Source of the DNA: Kaistia soli DSM 19436
Lineage (GTDB): Bacteria > Pseudomonadota > Alphaproteobacteria > Rhizobiales > Kaistiaceae
NCBI RefSeq assembly: GCF_900129325.1
Contig: NZ_FQUP01000002.1
Location: 1-64,000, forward strand
Reading direction: 5' to 3'
DNA length: 64,000 bases
The notes beneath the pieces are model-generated. The model was given only the letters and a program-made list of their open reading frames with translations, did not search any database and was not told where the DNA came from. A program made the position numbers and the translations under genes. Positions 44,682-53,132 of the stretch are shown piece after piece (position 1 is the stretch's first letter; each line of letters opens with the position of its first letter).

Positions 44682-45674
44682 TTACTTCACCTTGGGGTTC
44701 AGAAGAGCCGAATTCTTCGTCTCGTCCATGTTCGCCTTGGTGATGAGGTTGGCGCCGGTATCGACGAAGGTCTCGACCTTCTCCTTCTTCGAGGCGGCGA
44801 GCGCGGTCTTGATGCCGTCATAGCCCATCCGGTACGGATCCTGGACGACGAGCGCCGCAATGGTGCCGTCCTTCAGGAAGCCGACCAGCTTGTCGTCATT
44901 GTCGAAGCCGATCAGCGCGACCTTGTCAGCCACCTTGTTCTCGGCGATCGCCTGGCCCGCGCCCTGCGCCATGATCAGGTTCGAGGCGAAGACACCGACG
45001 AGGTTCGGATTGGCCGTCAGGAGGTCAGTGGTGATGTTGAGGCCGGTGGTGGCCTGGCCATCGGCGACCTTGTCGGCGACGAGCTTCAGCTCGGGATATT
45101 TCGCGAGCTCTTCCTTGAAGCCCTTGGCGCGCTGATCGAGCGAGCCGACGCCCGGCAGGGCGGTGATGAGGGCAACGTCGCCAGCTTCCTTGCCCGTCTT
45201 GGCCTTGATCGCCGCGGCGAGACCGCGCGCGGCGACGCGGCCGCCTTCGACATTGTCCGTCGTCAGGAACGAGGTGAACGCCTTCGAATCAGCGGCAGAG
45301 TCGATACCGATGATCGGAACCGACTTGGCAGCTTCGTCGATCGGCTTGCCGAGCGCCTTGAATTCGGTCGGCGAGATGACGATCGCGGCCGGCTTGCCGG
45401 CGACGGCATTCTCGAGGATCGTGATCTGGCCGTTGATGTCGGCTTCCGACTGGGCGCCGAGCTCGGGGACGTTGACACCGAGATCCTTGCCGGCAGCGCG
45501 CGCACCCGCGAGCACGATCTGCCAGTAGAACGACGTGGTGTCCTTGACGATGATCGGGATCGTCACGTCGGCAGCAGCGGCAGGGCCGGCCTGCATCAGA
45601 CTGGCAGCCACCACCGCCGCGCCGGCCATCAGGCCGAACCCGCGACGCGTGACGGTCTTGTTGTTAAAAGACAT
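44682..45674 (-). CDS. CUT2 ABC transporter sugar-binding protein with Tat-like signal
   Basis: This 330-residue RbsB-type binding protein has an N-terminus with twin arginines (TVTRRGFGLMAGAAVVAAS, residues 8-26) and cleavage near AAA-D at about residue 35, so export by the Tat route is likely. The fold elements TTSFYWQIVLAGARAAGKDLG and VALIGFDNDDKLVGFLKDG are typical of pentose and monosaccharide binders. It is the first gene of the CUT2 operon, divergent from a GntR-type regulator. The ligand may be a deoxy or branched monosaccharide, given the ADH and SDR in the locus. Confidence 0.9.
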   Translation of the reverse strand: MSFNNKTVTRRGFGLMAGAAVVAASLMQAGPAAAADVTIPIIVKDTTSFYWQIVLAGARAAGKDLGVNVPELGAQSEADINGQITILENAVAGKPAAIVISPTEFKALGKPIDEAAKSVPIIGIDSAADSKAFTSFLTTDNVEGGRVAARGLAAAIKAKTGKEAGDVALITALPGVGSLDQRAKGFKEELAKYPELKLVADKVADGQATTGLNITTDLLTANPNLVGVFASNLIMAQGAGQAIAENKVADKVALIGFDNDDKLVGFLKDGTIAALVVQDPYRMGYDGIKTALAASKKEKVETFVDTGANLITKANMDETKNSALLNPKVK

Positions 45675-45741
45675 TGGCTTCCTCTCCCTTGAGCGCGTGC
45701 TCCACGCAGGACGTAGTTCAGGACGCGCTCGCCTCTGCTAC

Positions 45742-45761
45742 GTCTTTTATCGTTATAAGAC
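45742..45761. promoter_or_regulatory. Operator candidate 1 for CUT2 operon
   Basis: GTCTTTTATCGTTATAAGAC is a 20-base imperfect palindrome with 8 of 10 pairs matched. It is 68 bases upstream of the binding-protein start and shares a TTATCG core with the palindrome at 45903. Confidence 0.45.
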
Positions 45762-45902
45762 TGCGGCAGCGATCTAAGACATAGACGGAACCCCTTTGCA
45801 ATATAGAAAGACAGTCTCCTTAGGAGCGATATCGACCGATTAATTCTTTGCGAAGCAGCAATTATACTTATGCCGTTTGTGCACCGCACATACCGTTCCG
45901 CT

Positions 45903-45916
45903 TGTTATCGATAACA
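45903..45916. promoter_or_regulatory. Operator candidate 2, 14-bp perfect palindrome
   Basis: TGTTATCGATAACA is a perfect palindrome centred on CG. It lies 36 bases before the GntR start and 229 bases from the divergent binding-protein start. The regulator at 45953 is the likely binder, which would make it self-regulating. Confidence 0.55.
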
Positions 45917-45952
45917 GACTGGATATTGTCGCGCGGACGCGGCGATCCCCGC

Positions 45953-46909
45953 ATGGCGGCTCTCGCCACGACCCGCACGTGGCTGCATGCATGGTTGCTG
46001 ATGAGCAAGCGCGATACAGTGTTCAAGGAGGCCTACAATGCCAGCCTTGGCATGCTCAAAGTCGGCGTCGTCCTTCCCTCGGAGGCTGAGCTCGGCCGCC
46101 GCCTCGGCATCAGCCGCACCACGGTGCGCTCTATTCTCGACGCTCAGGTCGCAGTTGGCCTGATCGCGTGGAATCGGCGTCACAAGGAGGTTCTGCGTCC
46201 TCCGGAACCGGAGGACTACTTCCCGGCCGATGAGACAGACACGGTATCTTCGATGGTCGAGCGCGCCTTCCTGCAGCGCATCCTCTCGGCCGACGCGCAG
46301 CCGGGCAGCCAGCTGAACGAATCCGATTTCGCGCGCGAGGTGGGGGTCAGCACATCAGCCGTGCGCGAATTCCTCATCCGCTTCAGCCGCTTCGGTCTCA
46401 TCGAGAAGCAGCGCAACCGTCATTGGGTTCTGAACGGCTTTACCGAGGCCTTCGCGCTCGAACTCTTCGAGGTGCGCGAGATGTTCGAACTGCGCTCGGC
46501 ACGCGCTTTCGTGCGGCTGCCGCGCGACAATCCAGCATGGGCGGCGCTCGATGCCATCGAAGCGGAGCATAGGGACTTTCTCGGTCAGCCGGGCGCACGG
46601 ATGCGGGCTTTTCCGGATCTCGACGATCGCTTCCACCGCCTGATCCACGGCGCGTCGCATAACCGTTTCGTCACGGATTTCTATGACGTCATCTCTCTGA
46701 TCTTCCACTTCCACTACCAGTGGAGCAAGGCAGACGAGCTCGACCGCAACGCCACGGCGCTGCGTGAACATCTCGATTATATCGGCGGACTGCGCTCGGG
46801 CCATGAACTGGACGCCGAGTTCTACTGCCGCAAGCACCTCGCCTCGGCGCGCCTGACACTGCTGCGCGCCATCAAGGGTCCCAATGTCCCGCCGCCGGAT
46901 GGCACCTGA
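45953..46909 (+). CDS. GntR/FCD regulator with two winged helices
   Basis: This 318-residue regulator (302 if it starts at ATG 46001) has a first GntR-like winged helix at about residues 28-75 (PSEAELGRRLGISRTTVRSI), a second at about 100-158 (LNESDFAREVGVSTSAVREF) and a C-terminal FCD effector domain (about 165-305; FALELFEVREMFELRSARAF). Most FCD proteins have a single winged helix. It is divergent from the CUT2 operon and followed by a second GntR gene and an SDR. FCD domains bind sugar acids or carboxylates; the effector here is probably a catabolic intermediate. Confidence 0.83.
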   Translation: MAALATTRTWLHAWLLMSKRDTVFKEAYNASLGMLKVGVVLPSEAELGRRLGISRTTVRSILDAQVAVGLIAWNRRHKEVLRPPEPEDYFPADETDTVSSMVERAFLQRILSADAQPGSQLNESDFAREVGVSTSAVREFLIRFSRFGLIEKQRNRHWVLNGFTEAFALELFEVREMFELRSARAFVRLPRDNPAWAALDAIEAEHRDFLGQPGARMRAFPDLDDRFHRLIHGASHNRFVTDFYDVISLIFHFHYQWSKADELDRNATALREHLDYIGGLRSGHELDAEFYCRKHLASARLTLLRAIKGPNVPPPDGT

Positions 46910-47025
46910 GGAGCGAGCGGCCGCGCTACCGCCTCCTGATGTTGCCGAAGCGGCGCGCTGTGGCTATTCGTCGAGGACCGGGCGGACGGCCCCCGGGAAG
47001 CGACGGACGAAGGAATGACCGGGAC

Positions 47026-47712
47026 ATGGCGCAGGCGGCGCTGACGCTGATGAAGACGCGTTCGACGGCTCAGAGCGTCTATGAGCTTCTGCGCGGCGAA
47101 ATCGTCATGAACCTCTTGAGGCCGGAGGAGACGATCCGCGAGAGCGCCATTGCCGAACGGCTCGGCGTATCGCGAACCCCCGTGCGGGAGGCACTGCTGC
47201 GCCTCGCCGATCTCGGCCTCGTCGACATCTTCCCGCAGAGCGGCACGCGCGTCGCGCCGATCCGCATCGGCAAGGTGCGCGCCGCCCAGCTAATCCGCGA
47301 AGCTGTCGAGGTCGAGGTCGTCAGCCGCGCGGCAGGCTTCGCCACGACCGCCGATATCGCCAGCCTCGACCTCATCATCGACGACCAGATCAGAGCCAGC
47401 GAACGCGGCGACATGCGCCGCTTGTTCGAGCTCGACGAAGACTTTCACCGTGCGATCTTTGCCATTGCCGGCTGTCTCGGCGCCGCCGACGAACTCGATG
47501 ACGTCAAGCTGCATCTCGACCGGCTGCGCTACCTCTCGGTCGACTGGCCGCGCAGCGCCAGCCACATCATCGCCGACCATCGCATGATCCGCGATGCCAT
47601 CGCTGCCCCGGACGCCGGGGCCGCTGCAGCAGCGATGCGCACCCATCTGCGCGCCATTCTGGTACCGCTCGACATGATGTCGCGCCGCGCCGAGGCCGCT
47701 GTCGCCGGCTGA
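47026..47712 (+). CDS. GntR/FCD-family transcriptional regulator
   Basis: This 228-residue FadR/VanR-type regulator has a winged helix at residues 15-80 (IRESAIAERLGVSRTPVREA) and an FCD effector domain after residue 90. Metal-ligand positions of FCD proteins are suggested by LFELDEDFHRAIFAIAG near residue 130 and the histidines near 180. ATG 47026 is used; the longer frame to 46939 is arginine rich. It lies 116 bases after the first GntR gene and 24 bases before the SDR gene, which it may control. Confidence 0.87.
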   Translation: MAQAALTLMKTRSTAQSVYELLRGEIVMNLLRPEETIRESAIAERLGVSRTPVREALLRLADLGLVDIFPQSGTRVAPIRIGKVRAAQLIREAVEVEVVSRAAGFATTADIASLDLIIDDQIRASERGDMRRLFELDEDFHRAIFAIAGCLGAADELDDVKLHLDRLRYLSVDWPRSASHIIADHRMIRDAIAAPDAGAAAAAMRTHLRAILVPLDMMSRRAEAAVAG

Positions 47713-47736
47713 TCATCTATCGGGAGAAGAAACGAC

Positions 47737-48531
47737 ATGACCACCAAGGGCGAATTCGACGGCAAGGTTGCGCTTGTCACAGGCGCGGCGATGGGGATAG
47801 GCGGCGCAGTCGCCGAGCTTCTGGCTGCACGTGGCGCCAGCCTCGTGCTCGTGGACCGCGATGCCAAGGCCCTCGCCGCCATGGCCGAGCGCACAGGCGG
47901 CGAAGCCGTCGCCGGCAATATCGCGGATCGCGCAACCCTCGAAGCGGCGATCGACCGCGTTCGAAGCCGCTTCGGCCGTCTCGACGTGCTCTCGAACAAT
48001 GCCGGCATCCAGCGCTATGGCACACTCGAGACGACGACCGAGGCGATCTGGGACGAAGTGTTCGACATCAACCTCAAGGCGATCTTCCGGCTGTCGGCCC
48101 TGGCTATTCCGCTGCTGCGCCAGACGCGGGGGGCGATCGTCAATATGGCCTCGGTGCAGGGCCTCGCCTCGCAGGCCAATGTCGTGGCCTATACAGCGGC
48201 CAAGCATGCGCTGATCGGCCTGACCCGCGCAGTGGCGGTGGATCATGCGCCGGAAGGCATCCGCGTCAATGCCGTCGCGCCCGGATCGGTCGATACGCCG
48301 ATGCTGCGTACCACCATCGCCATGGCCGACGATCCCGCCGCCCTCGACGCCGCCATCGACGGAATGCATCCTCTCGGTCGCCGCGCCGCCCCGAGCGAGA
48401 TCGCCGAGGTCGTCGCCTTCCTCGCATCGGAGCGGGCGTCCTTTGTCACCGGCGCCGTCTATGTCGTCGACGGTGGCCTGACCATCCCGCTTGGCGGCGC
48501 CCCGAAGCCCTCCGAGACATCGCGTGGCTAA
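47737..48531 (+). CDS. Short-chain dehydrogenase/reductase (SDR)
   Basis: This 264-residue classical SDR has the cofactor motif TGAAMGIGG at residues 15-23, an acidic Asp after strand 2 (LVLVDRD) that points to NAD, NNAG near residue 88, and the catalytic Ser-Tyr-Lys in ASVQG and YTAAK (near 139 and 152). Such enzymes oxidise sugars or sugar acids. With the Zn-ADH and CUT2 importer it could act in an oxidative route for a monosaccharide such as L-fucose or L-rhamnose, but that is inference. It follows a GntR gene by 24 bases. Confidence 0.88.
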   Translation: MTTKGEFDGKVALVTGAAMGIGGAVAELLAARGASLVLVDRDAKALAAMAERTGGEAVAGNIADRATLEAAIDRVRSRFGRLDVLSNNAGIQRYGTLETTTEAIWDEVFDINLKAIFRLSALAIPLLRQTRGAIVNMASVQGLASQANVVAYTAAKHALIGLTRAVAVDHAPEGIRVNAVAPGSVDTPMLRTTIAMADDPAALDAAIDGMHPLGRRAAPSEIAEVVAFLASERASFVTGAVYVVDGGLTIPLGGAPKPSETSRG

Positions 48532-48543
48532 AGCGTCGCCGAC

Positions 48544-48580
48544 GCCAAGCCGGCTTTGTATTTTCCGAATCCGGCTTGGC
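48544..48580 (+). terminator. Terminator-like hairpin after SDR gene
   Basis: A perfect 10-bp inverted repeat, GCCAAGCCGG (48544-48553) with CCGGCTTGGC (48571-48580), has a 17-base loop. It starts 13 bases after the SDR stop. There is no T run, so termination strength is uncertain. The remaining bases to 48723 lead into the autotransporter gene. Confidence 0.5.
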
Positions 48581-48723
48581 TTCATCATGCTCCGGTAGCG
48601 CTGGCTTCCGCGCCCGCCCGAGTCGTCGATGCCTCATGGTTAACCCGCCCTTAAGCCCGAACGCCGCACGTTCGGCATCAAAGGCGGCGATCCTGCTGCC
48701 TGAGCCGAGATCGAGGGCGGCCC

Positions 48724-51700
48724 GTGACGGAACCGGTGCGGCAGGAGAAAGCGAGCCGTCGTGGTGCGGCGCTGCGGGCTATGCCCGTGGCCGGAGCCCT
48801 GCTCGCGTCGGCGCCGGGGTTCGCGCATGCGGAGACGATCTGGACCCTGCCCGCCGCCGGCAACTGGACGACATCGGACAACTGGTCGACGGCAACCGTT
48901 CCAGACGCAACCACCGCCGTCCGGATCGACAATGGCGGCGAGGCGCAGGTCACGTTCTCCGGGGCAGCCGCGTCGAACCTGACAATCGGCGGCGATGCCG
49001 GATCGTCCGGCACGCTCACCGTCACCTCGGGCGGCACGCTCACGACGACATCGGAGACACCGACTGTCATCGGACAAGACGGCACGGGAACCCTCACCGT
49101 CACGCGCGTCGGCTCCGACTGGACCAATTCAGGCAGCCTCGTTGTGGGCGACGCGGCCGGAGCGAGCGGCAGCATCGTTGTCGACATGGGCGCCACGGTC
49201 ACGACCGGCACGGCCGCCGGCGCGACCACTATATTCGCCAGTCAGGCCGGCTCCAGCGGCAGCCTCTCCATCGACGGCAGCGGATCGATCTTTGCGACCG
49301 GCAACACGATCGTCGTCGGTAATGCCGGCAGCGCAACGCTCCGCGTGTCAAGTGGCGGCACGCTCACCGACAACGGCGCCATCCTCGGCGCCATGGCAGG
49401 CGGCTCGGCGACCTCCGTCGTGACGGGGTTCGGCTCATCCTGGCAGACGACTGGCGGGCTGGTCCTGGGGCAAAGCGGCAGTGCCACCCTCACCATCGAG
49501 GCAGCGGGCACGGCCAACGCCACGACAGTGACGGCCGGCGCCGAGGCCAGCGGCAGTGGAACGATCAAGGTTTCGGGCGAGGGCTCGGCCCTCGCTGTCG
49601 ATGACGAACTCACCTTGGGGGCGAGCGGCACCGGCGAATTGACCGTCGAAAGCGGCGGGAGTGCCACGGCCGATGCGGTCACGCTGGGGGCCGATGCAGG
49701 GGGCACGGGCACCGCGAAGGTCACCGGCTCCGGCTCCAGCCTCACCGCGACCAGCGAATTGACGCTCGGGGCCTCCGGAATCGGCAGCCTCACGGTCGAG
49801 GCGGGCGGCGACGTAACCGCCGCCGGGCTGACGGTGGGCGCCGACACGGCCGGCTCCGGATCGTTGACAGTGACGGGCGACGGCTCGACCGTCTCGGCGA
49901 CCGCCCTTACCATCGGCGCGTCCGGCAGCGGCTCAGCCACGATCGAAGCCGGCGGCGCGCTAGCAAGCGAAAGCGCGACGCTTGGCGCAGAGGCTGGCGC
50001 CAGTGGCGCTGCCGCCGTCAACGGCACGGGATCAACTTGGACGACGTCCGGCGAGCTCACCATCGGCGCCGATGGCACCGGAAGCCTGACCGTGGTCGGC
50101 GCCGGCACGGCCGCGAGCGGCTCCACCACGCTCGGCGCCAATGCGGGTGGCACGGGCGCCCTGACCATTTCCGGCATCGGCTCGAGCAGCACGACCTCGG
50201 GCATGCTCACCGTGGGGGCGGCCGGCACGGGAACGATTGACGTCTCGCTCGGCGCGACGATTTCGACGGGCTCGACCATCGTCGGCGGTGAGCTTGGCGG
50301 CAGCGGCAGCGTCCTCGTAACCGACAACGGCTCGGCGCTCGATTCTGGGACCAGCTTGACGGTCGGCAATGCCGGCTCCGGCACGCTGACATTGGTCAAT
50401 GGCGGCACGGCCGTCGCGGATACCGCCAGCATCGGCGCTTCGGCATCCGGGACCGGCGCCGTGACGGTCACCAATCTGGGCTCGGCCCTCGCCATCGGCG
50501 GCGCCATCACCGTGGGCGAGGCGGGTACCGGCACGCTTTCCATTCTCTCGGCCGCGACCATGACGAGCGGCGACGCCACCCTTGGCGCCGAGCCCGGCAG
50601 CAGCGGGACCGTGGCGGTCACCGGTGCCGGGTCGGACTGGTCCGCGGGGACCATGACGATCGGCAGCGGCGGCAACGGTGTGCTCCAGGTCACAGAGGCC
50701 GGCACGCTGGAAAGCGGCGGGGCCGTTCTCGGCGCCGCAGCAGGCGGGCAAGGCGCCGTCACCGTCGATGGGGACGGCTCGGTCTGGTCCGCGAGTGGCG
50801 ATCTCGTATTGGGGGCGAGCGGCGATGGCAGCCTGCTCATCAATGCGGGCGGCACGGTCAATGTCGCGGAGGGCGGTGGCGCCGTCACGCTCGCAGCCGA
50901 TGAAGGCGGCACCGGCGTCCTGCAGATCGGCACCGGCGCCGGTGCCGGCACGCTCAATGCGGCGTCCATCACTGGCGGCGATGGCACCGCGCTGATCGTC
51001 TTCGATCACAGCGAGACGGGTTACACCTTCACGCCGGAGATCGCCGGATCGACGACCGTTTCTCTGATCGGCGCGGGCACGACCATCTTCACCGCCGCCA
51101 ACAGCTATCGCGGCGCGACAACCGTTGGCGCCGGCACGCTTCAGGCGGGCGGGGTCGATGTCCTCAGCCCATCCTCGGCGGTTTCGGTCGCCTCCGGCGC
51201 GACGCTGGACCTCGCCGGCTTCGGTCAGGTCGTCTCACGCCTTGCCAATGCCGGAACCGTGACCGTCGCCGGCAGCAAGCCCGGCACCACGCTCACCGTC
51301 AGCGGAGACTATAGCGGCAGCGACGGCACACTGGTCCTCGGCGCCGACCTCGGCAACCAGGCGGTGGCCGCCGATCGGCTGGTGGTCGATGGCAGTGTTT
51401 CCGGGACGACCAGACTGACGGTCGTGAATCTTGGCGGCACAGGCGCGCCAACGACAGGGAACGGCATCGAACTTGTCAGCGTCAGCGGCGCTTCTCCTTC
51501 CGATGCATTCTCGGCCGACCGCATCATCGCCGGCGCCTATGACTATCGCCTCTATCAGGGGGATATCGCCGGTAGCGACGGCAACTGGTATCTCCGCAGC
51601 GATCTTTCCCTGGCCGCGCAGACCTATGCCGCGTTTCCGGCAACACTCGTCGACTATGCTCTTTCGAGTATCGGCAACTACCGCCAGCGCACCGGTGTCT

Positions 51701-52575
51701 GGAGCTACGGCCCCATCGGTTCGGCCGTCGGCGACGCATGGATGCGCGGTGCCGGAAGCTGGCGCAGCACGTCGCCCGACAGCGGCTCGCCTTACGATCA
51801 GAGCCTGCAATTCGGACAGGCCGGCTTCTCGGCCGAGCTGCCGCCCATGCTCGCGGCCCCCGGAGAACTTAGCGCCGGCCTGATGGCGACCATCGGTCGT
51901 TCGTCAACCACCGTCGCGGCATCGACCCACGGCGCGGCAGGCAACGGCTCCATCGATACCAACGCCTGGGGCGTCGGCGGCAATCTGACCTGGACCGGCT
52001 CCGGACCCGGCTATGATGGCCTCTATGCAGACGCGGTTGGACAGCTCACGTGGTACGACAGCGATATCTCCAGCAGCGATGGCGGCGGCGCCTCAGGCAG
52101 TGGGGCCTTCGGCGGCGCCGTGAGCCTCGAGGTCGGCAAGTGGATCGAGCTCTCCAAGGGTTGGGCAGTCGTGCCGCAAGGCCAGCTCGTCTATGCCACT
52201 GCCGGCGCCGATGGGTTCACCGATAGCGACGGCACGCGGGTCGACAACCTGTCAGGCGACAGCCTTGTCGGCCGGGTGGGCGTTCGCGTTGAGCATGGCG
52301 GCCTCCTGGTCGGCGGCGTCACCGACATGATGCGGCTCAATGCCTATCTGCTCGCCAATCTCGCTTATGCCTTCACGGGCAATTTCAATGTCGATGTCGG
52401 CGGAACGCCGCTGAGCACCGACCAGGCCGCCTTGATGGGCGAGCTCGGCCTTGGGGCCACCCTTCAGATGACGGCCAACGCTGCCCTCTATGGTGAGGCA
52501 AGCTATGCGGCGGCCGCGGCCGGCGGCAGCGACCAGCGCTGGTCCGGCAATGTCGGCGTCCGCATGGACTGGTAG
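48724..52575 (+). CDS. Autotransporter with T5SS/PEP-CTERM-type repeats
   Basis: This 1283-residue type Va secreted adhesin-like protein has a signal peptide to about residue 37 (ASAPGFAHAE). A passenger of roughly a dozen repeats of about 49-50 residues follows (residues ~40-770); each has a core such as LTLGASGTGELTVESGG and a second half such as TLGADAGGTGTAKVTGSGS. These match the style of the T5SS/PEP-CTERM-associated repeat. Then come a short autotransporter linker (STVSLIGAGTTIFTAANSY near 785) and a C-terminal beta-barrel of about 280 residues ending in the aromatic W that barrels use for assembly. The start is GTG 48724. The likely role is surface adhesion or biofilm. The repeated DNA gives long open frames on both strands. 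Confidence 0.88.
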   Translation: MTEPVRQEKASRRGAALRAMPVAGALLASAPGFAHAETIWTLPAAGNWTTSDNWSTATVPDATTAVRIDNGGEAQVTFSGAAASNLTIGGDAGSSGTLTVTSGGTLTTTSETPTVIGQDGTGTLTVTRVGSDWTNSGSLVVGDAAGASGSIVVDMGATVTTGTAAGATTIFASQAGSSGSLSIDGSGSIFATGNTIVVGNAGSATLRVSSGGTLTDNGAILGAMAGGSATSVVTGFGSSWQTTGGLVLGQSGSATLTIEAAGTANATTVTAGAEASGSGTIKVSGEGSALAVDDELTLGASGTGELTVESGGSATADAVTLGADAGGTGTAKVTGSGSSLTATSELTLGASGIGSLTVEAGGDVTAAGLTVGADTAGSGSLTVTGDGSTVSATALTIGASGSGSATIEAGGALASESATLGAEAGASGAAAVNGTGSTWTTSGELTIGADGTGSLTVVGAGTAASGSTTLGANAGGTGALTISGIGSSSTTSGMLTVGAAGTGTIDVSLGATISTGSTIVGGELGGSGSVLVTDNGSALDSGTSLTVGNAGSGTLTLVNGGTAVADTASIGASASGTGAVTVTNLGSALAIGGAITVGEAGTGTLSILSAATMTSGDATLGAEPGSSGTVAVTGAGSDWSAGTMTIGSGGNGVLQVTEAGTLESGGAVLGAAAGGQGAVTVDGDGSVWSASGDLVLGASGDGSLLINAGGTVNVAEGGGAVTLAADEGGTGVLQIGTGAGAGTLNAASITGGDGTALIVFDHSETGYTFTPEIAGSTTVSLIGAGTTIFTAANSYRGATTVGAGTLQAGGVDVLSPSSAVSVASGATLDLAGFGQVVSRLANAGTVTVAGSKPGTTLTVSGDYSGSDGTLVLGADLGNQAVAADRLVVDGSVSGTTRLTVVNLGGTGAPTTGNGIELVSVSGASPSDAFSADRIIAGAYDYRLYQGDIAGSDGNWYLRSDLSLAAQTYAAFPATLVDYALSSIGNYRQRTGVWSYGPIGSAVGDAWMRGAGSWRSTSPDSGSPYDQSLQFGQAGFSAELPPMLAAPGELSAGLMATIGRSSTTVAASTHGAAGNGSIDTNAWGVGGNLTWTGSGPGYDGLYADAVGQLTWYDSDISSSDGGGASGSGAFGGAVSLEVGKWIELSKGWAVVPQGQLVYATAGADGFTDSDGTRVDNLSGDSLVGRVGVRVEHGGLLVGGVTDMMRLNAYLLANLAYAFTGNFNVDVGGTPLSTDQAALMGELGLGATLQMTANAALYGEASYAAAAAGGSDQRWSGNVGVRMDW

Positions 52576-52632
52576 CCGCAGCCGCGCAGGCTCGGCTATA
52601 GTTGGCACGCGGATCAGCAGGGAGTGCGTCTC

Positions 52633-53127
52633 ATGGCGGCAGTAAAGGCGGTTCTGGGCACGGCGAACTACGCCGTCGCGATCGAGGCCGGGCCGCATGC
52701 GCTCGCCGCCGACGAACCGGCGTCACGCGGGGGAAGCGCCACCGGCCCGGGACCTTACGATCTGGTCCTCGCCGGCCTTGCCGCCTGCACGGTCATCACG
52801 CTTCGGATGTATGCCGAACGCAAGGGTTGGCAGCTCGGCGCGATCCACGCCGAACTGACGCACAGCAAGATCGACAAGCGCTCGAAGATCGATCGCACCC
52901 TCTCGTTTGAAGCATCGCTGGCGCCCGAACAGATCACCCGCCTCGCCGAGATCGCTGAAAAGACGCCGGTGACGCTGACGCTGAAGGACGGCGCCGACAT
53001 CACGACGCATATCGCTCCCGCGCACCACGCCGAAACACCGGCCGAACTCGATGAAAGGCTCGATGAAGCGCTGGAAGAGAGCTTCCCGGCCAGCGATCCG
53101 CCCAGCGTTTCCCCCGGCGAAGGCTAA
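52633..53127 (+). CDS. OsmC-like protein with one missing cysteine
   Basis: This 164-residue OsmC-fold protein normally reduces organic peroxides with two cysteines. The first, in LAACTVITLRMYAERKGW near residue 52, is present. At the place of the second, where family members read Glu-Lys-Cys-Pro-Val, this protein has EKTPVTLTL (Thr). The C-terminus carries a short acidic tail and a SDPPSVSP segment seen in some alphaproteobacterial OsmC proteins. ATG 52633 is preferred; GTG 52624 is close. It meets the outer-membrane protein gene tail to tail, 5 bases apart. Confidence 0.8.
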   Translation: MAAVKAVLGTANYAVAIEAGPHALAADEPASRGGSATGPGPYDLVLAGLAACTVITLRMYAERKGWQLGAIHAELTHSKIDKRSKIDRTLSFEASLAPEQITRLAEIAEKTPVTLTLKDGADITTHIAPAHHAETPAELDERLDEALEESFPASDPPSVSPGEG

Positions 53128-53132
53128 CCAGG

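Noticed and set aside
49242-50987. Minus-strand proline-rich open frame of 581 residues opposite the autotransporter
   Set aside because: It mirrors the repeat DNA of the autotransporter. The Pro/Ala/Val composition comes from reading Gly/Thr/Ser codons backwards.
48900-51000. Regular DNA repeats that could suggest a CRISPR array or satellite
   Set aside because: The period is about 147-150 bases, the repeats are imperfect and in frame, and they encode the autotransporter passenger. There are no short identical repeats with unique spacers.
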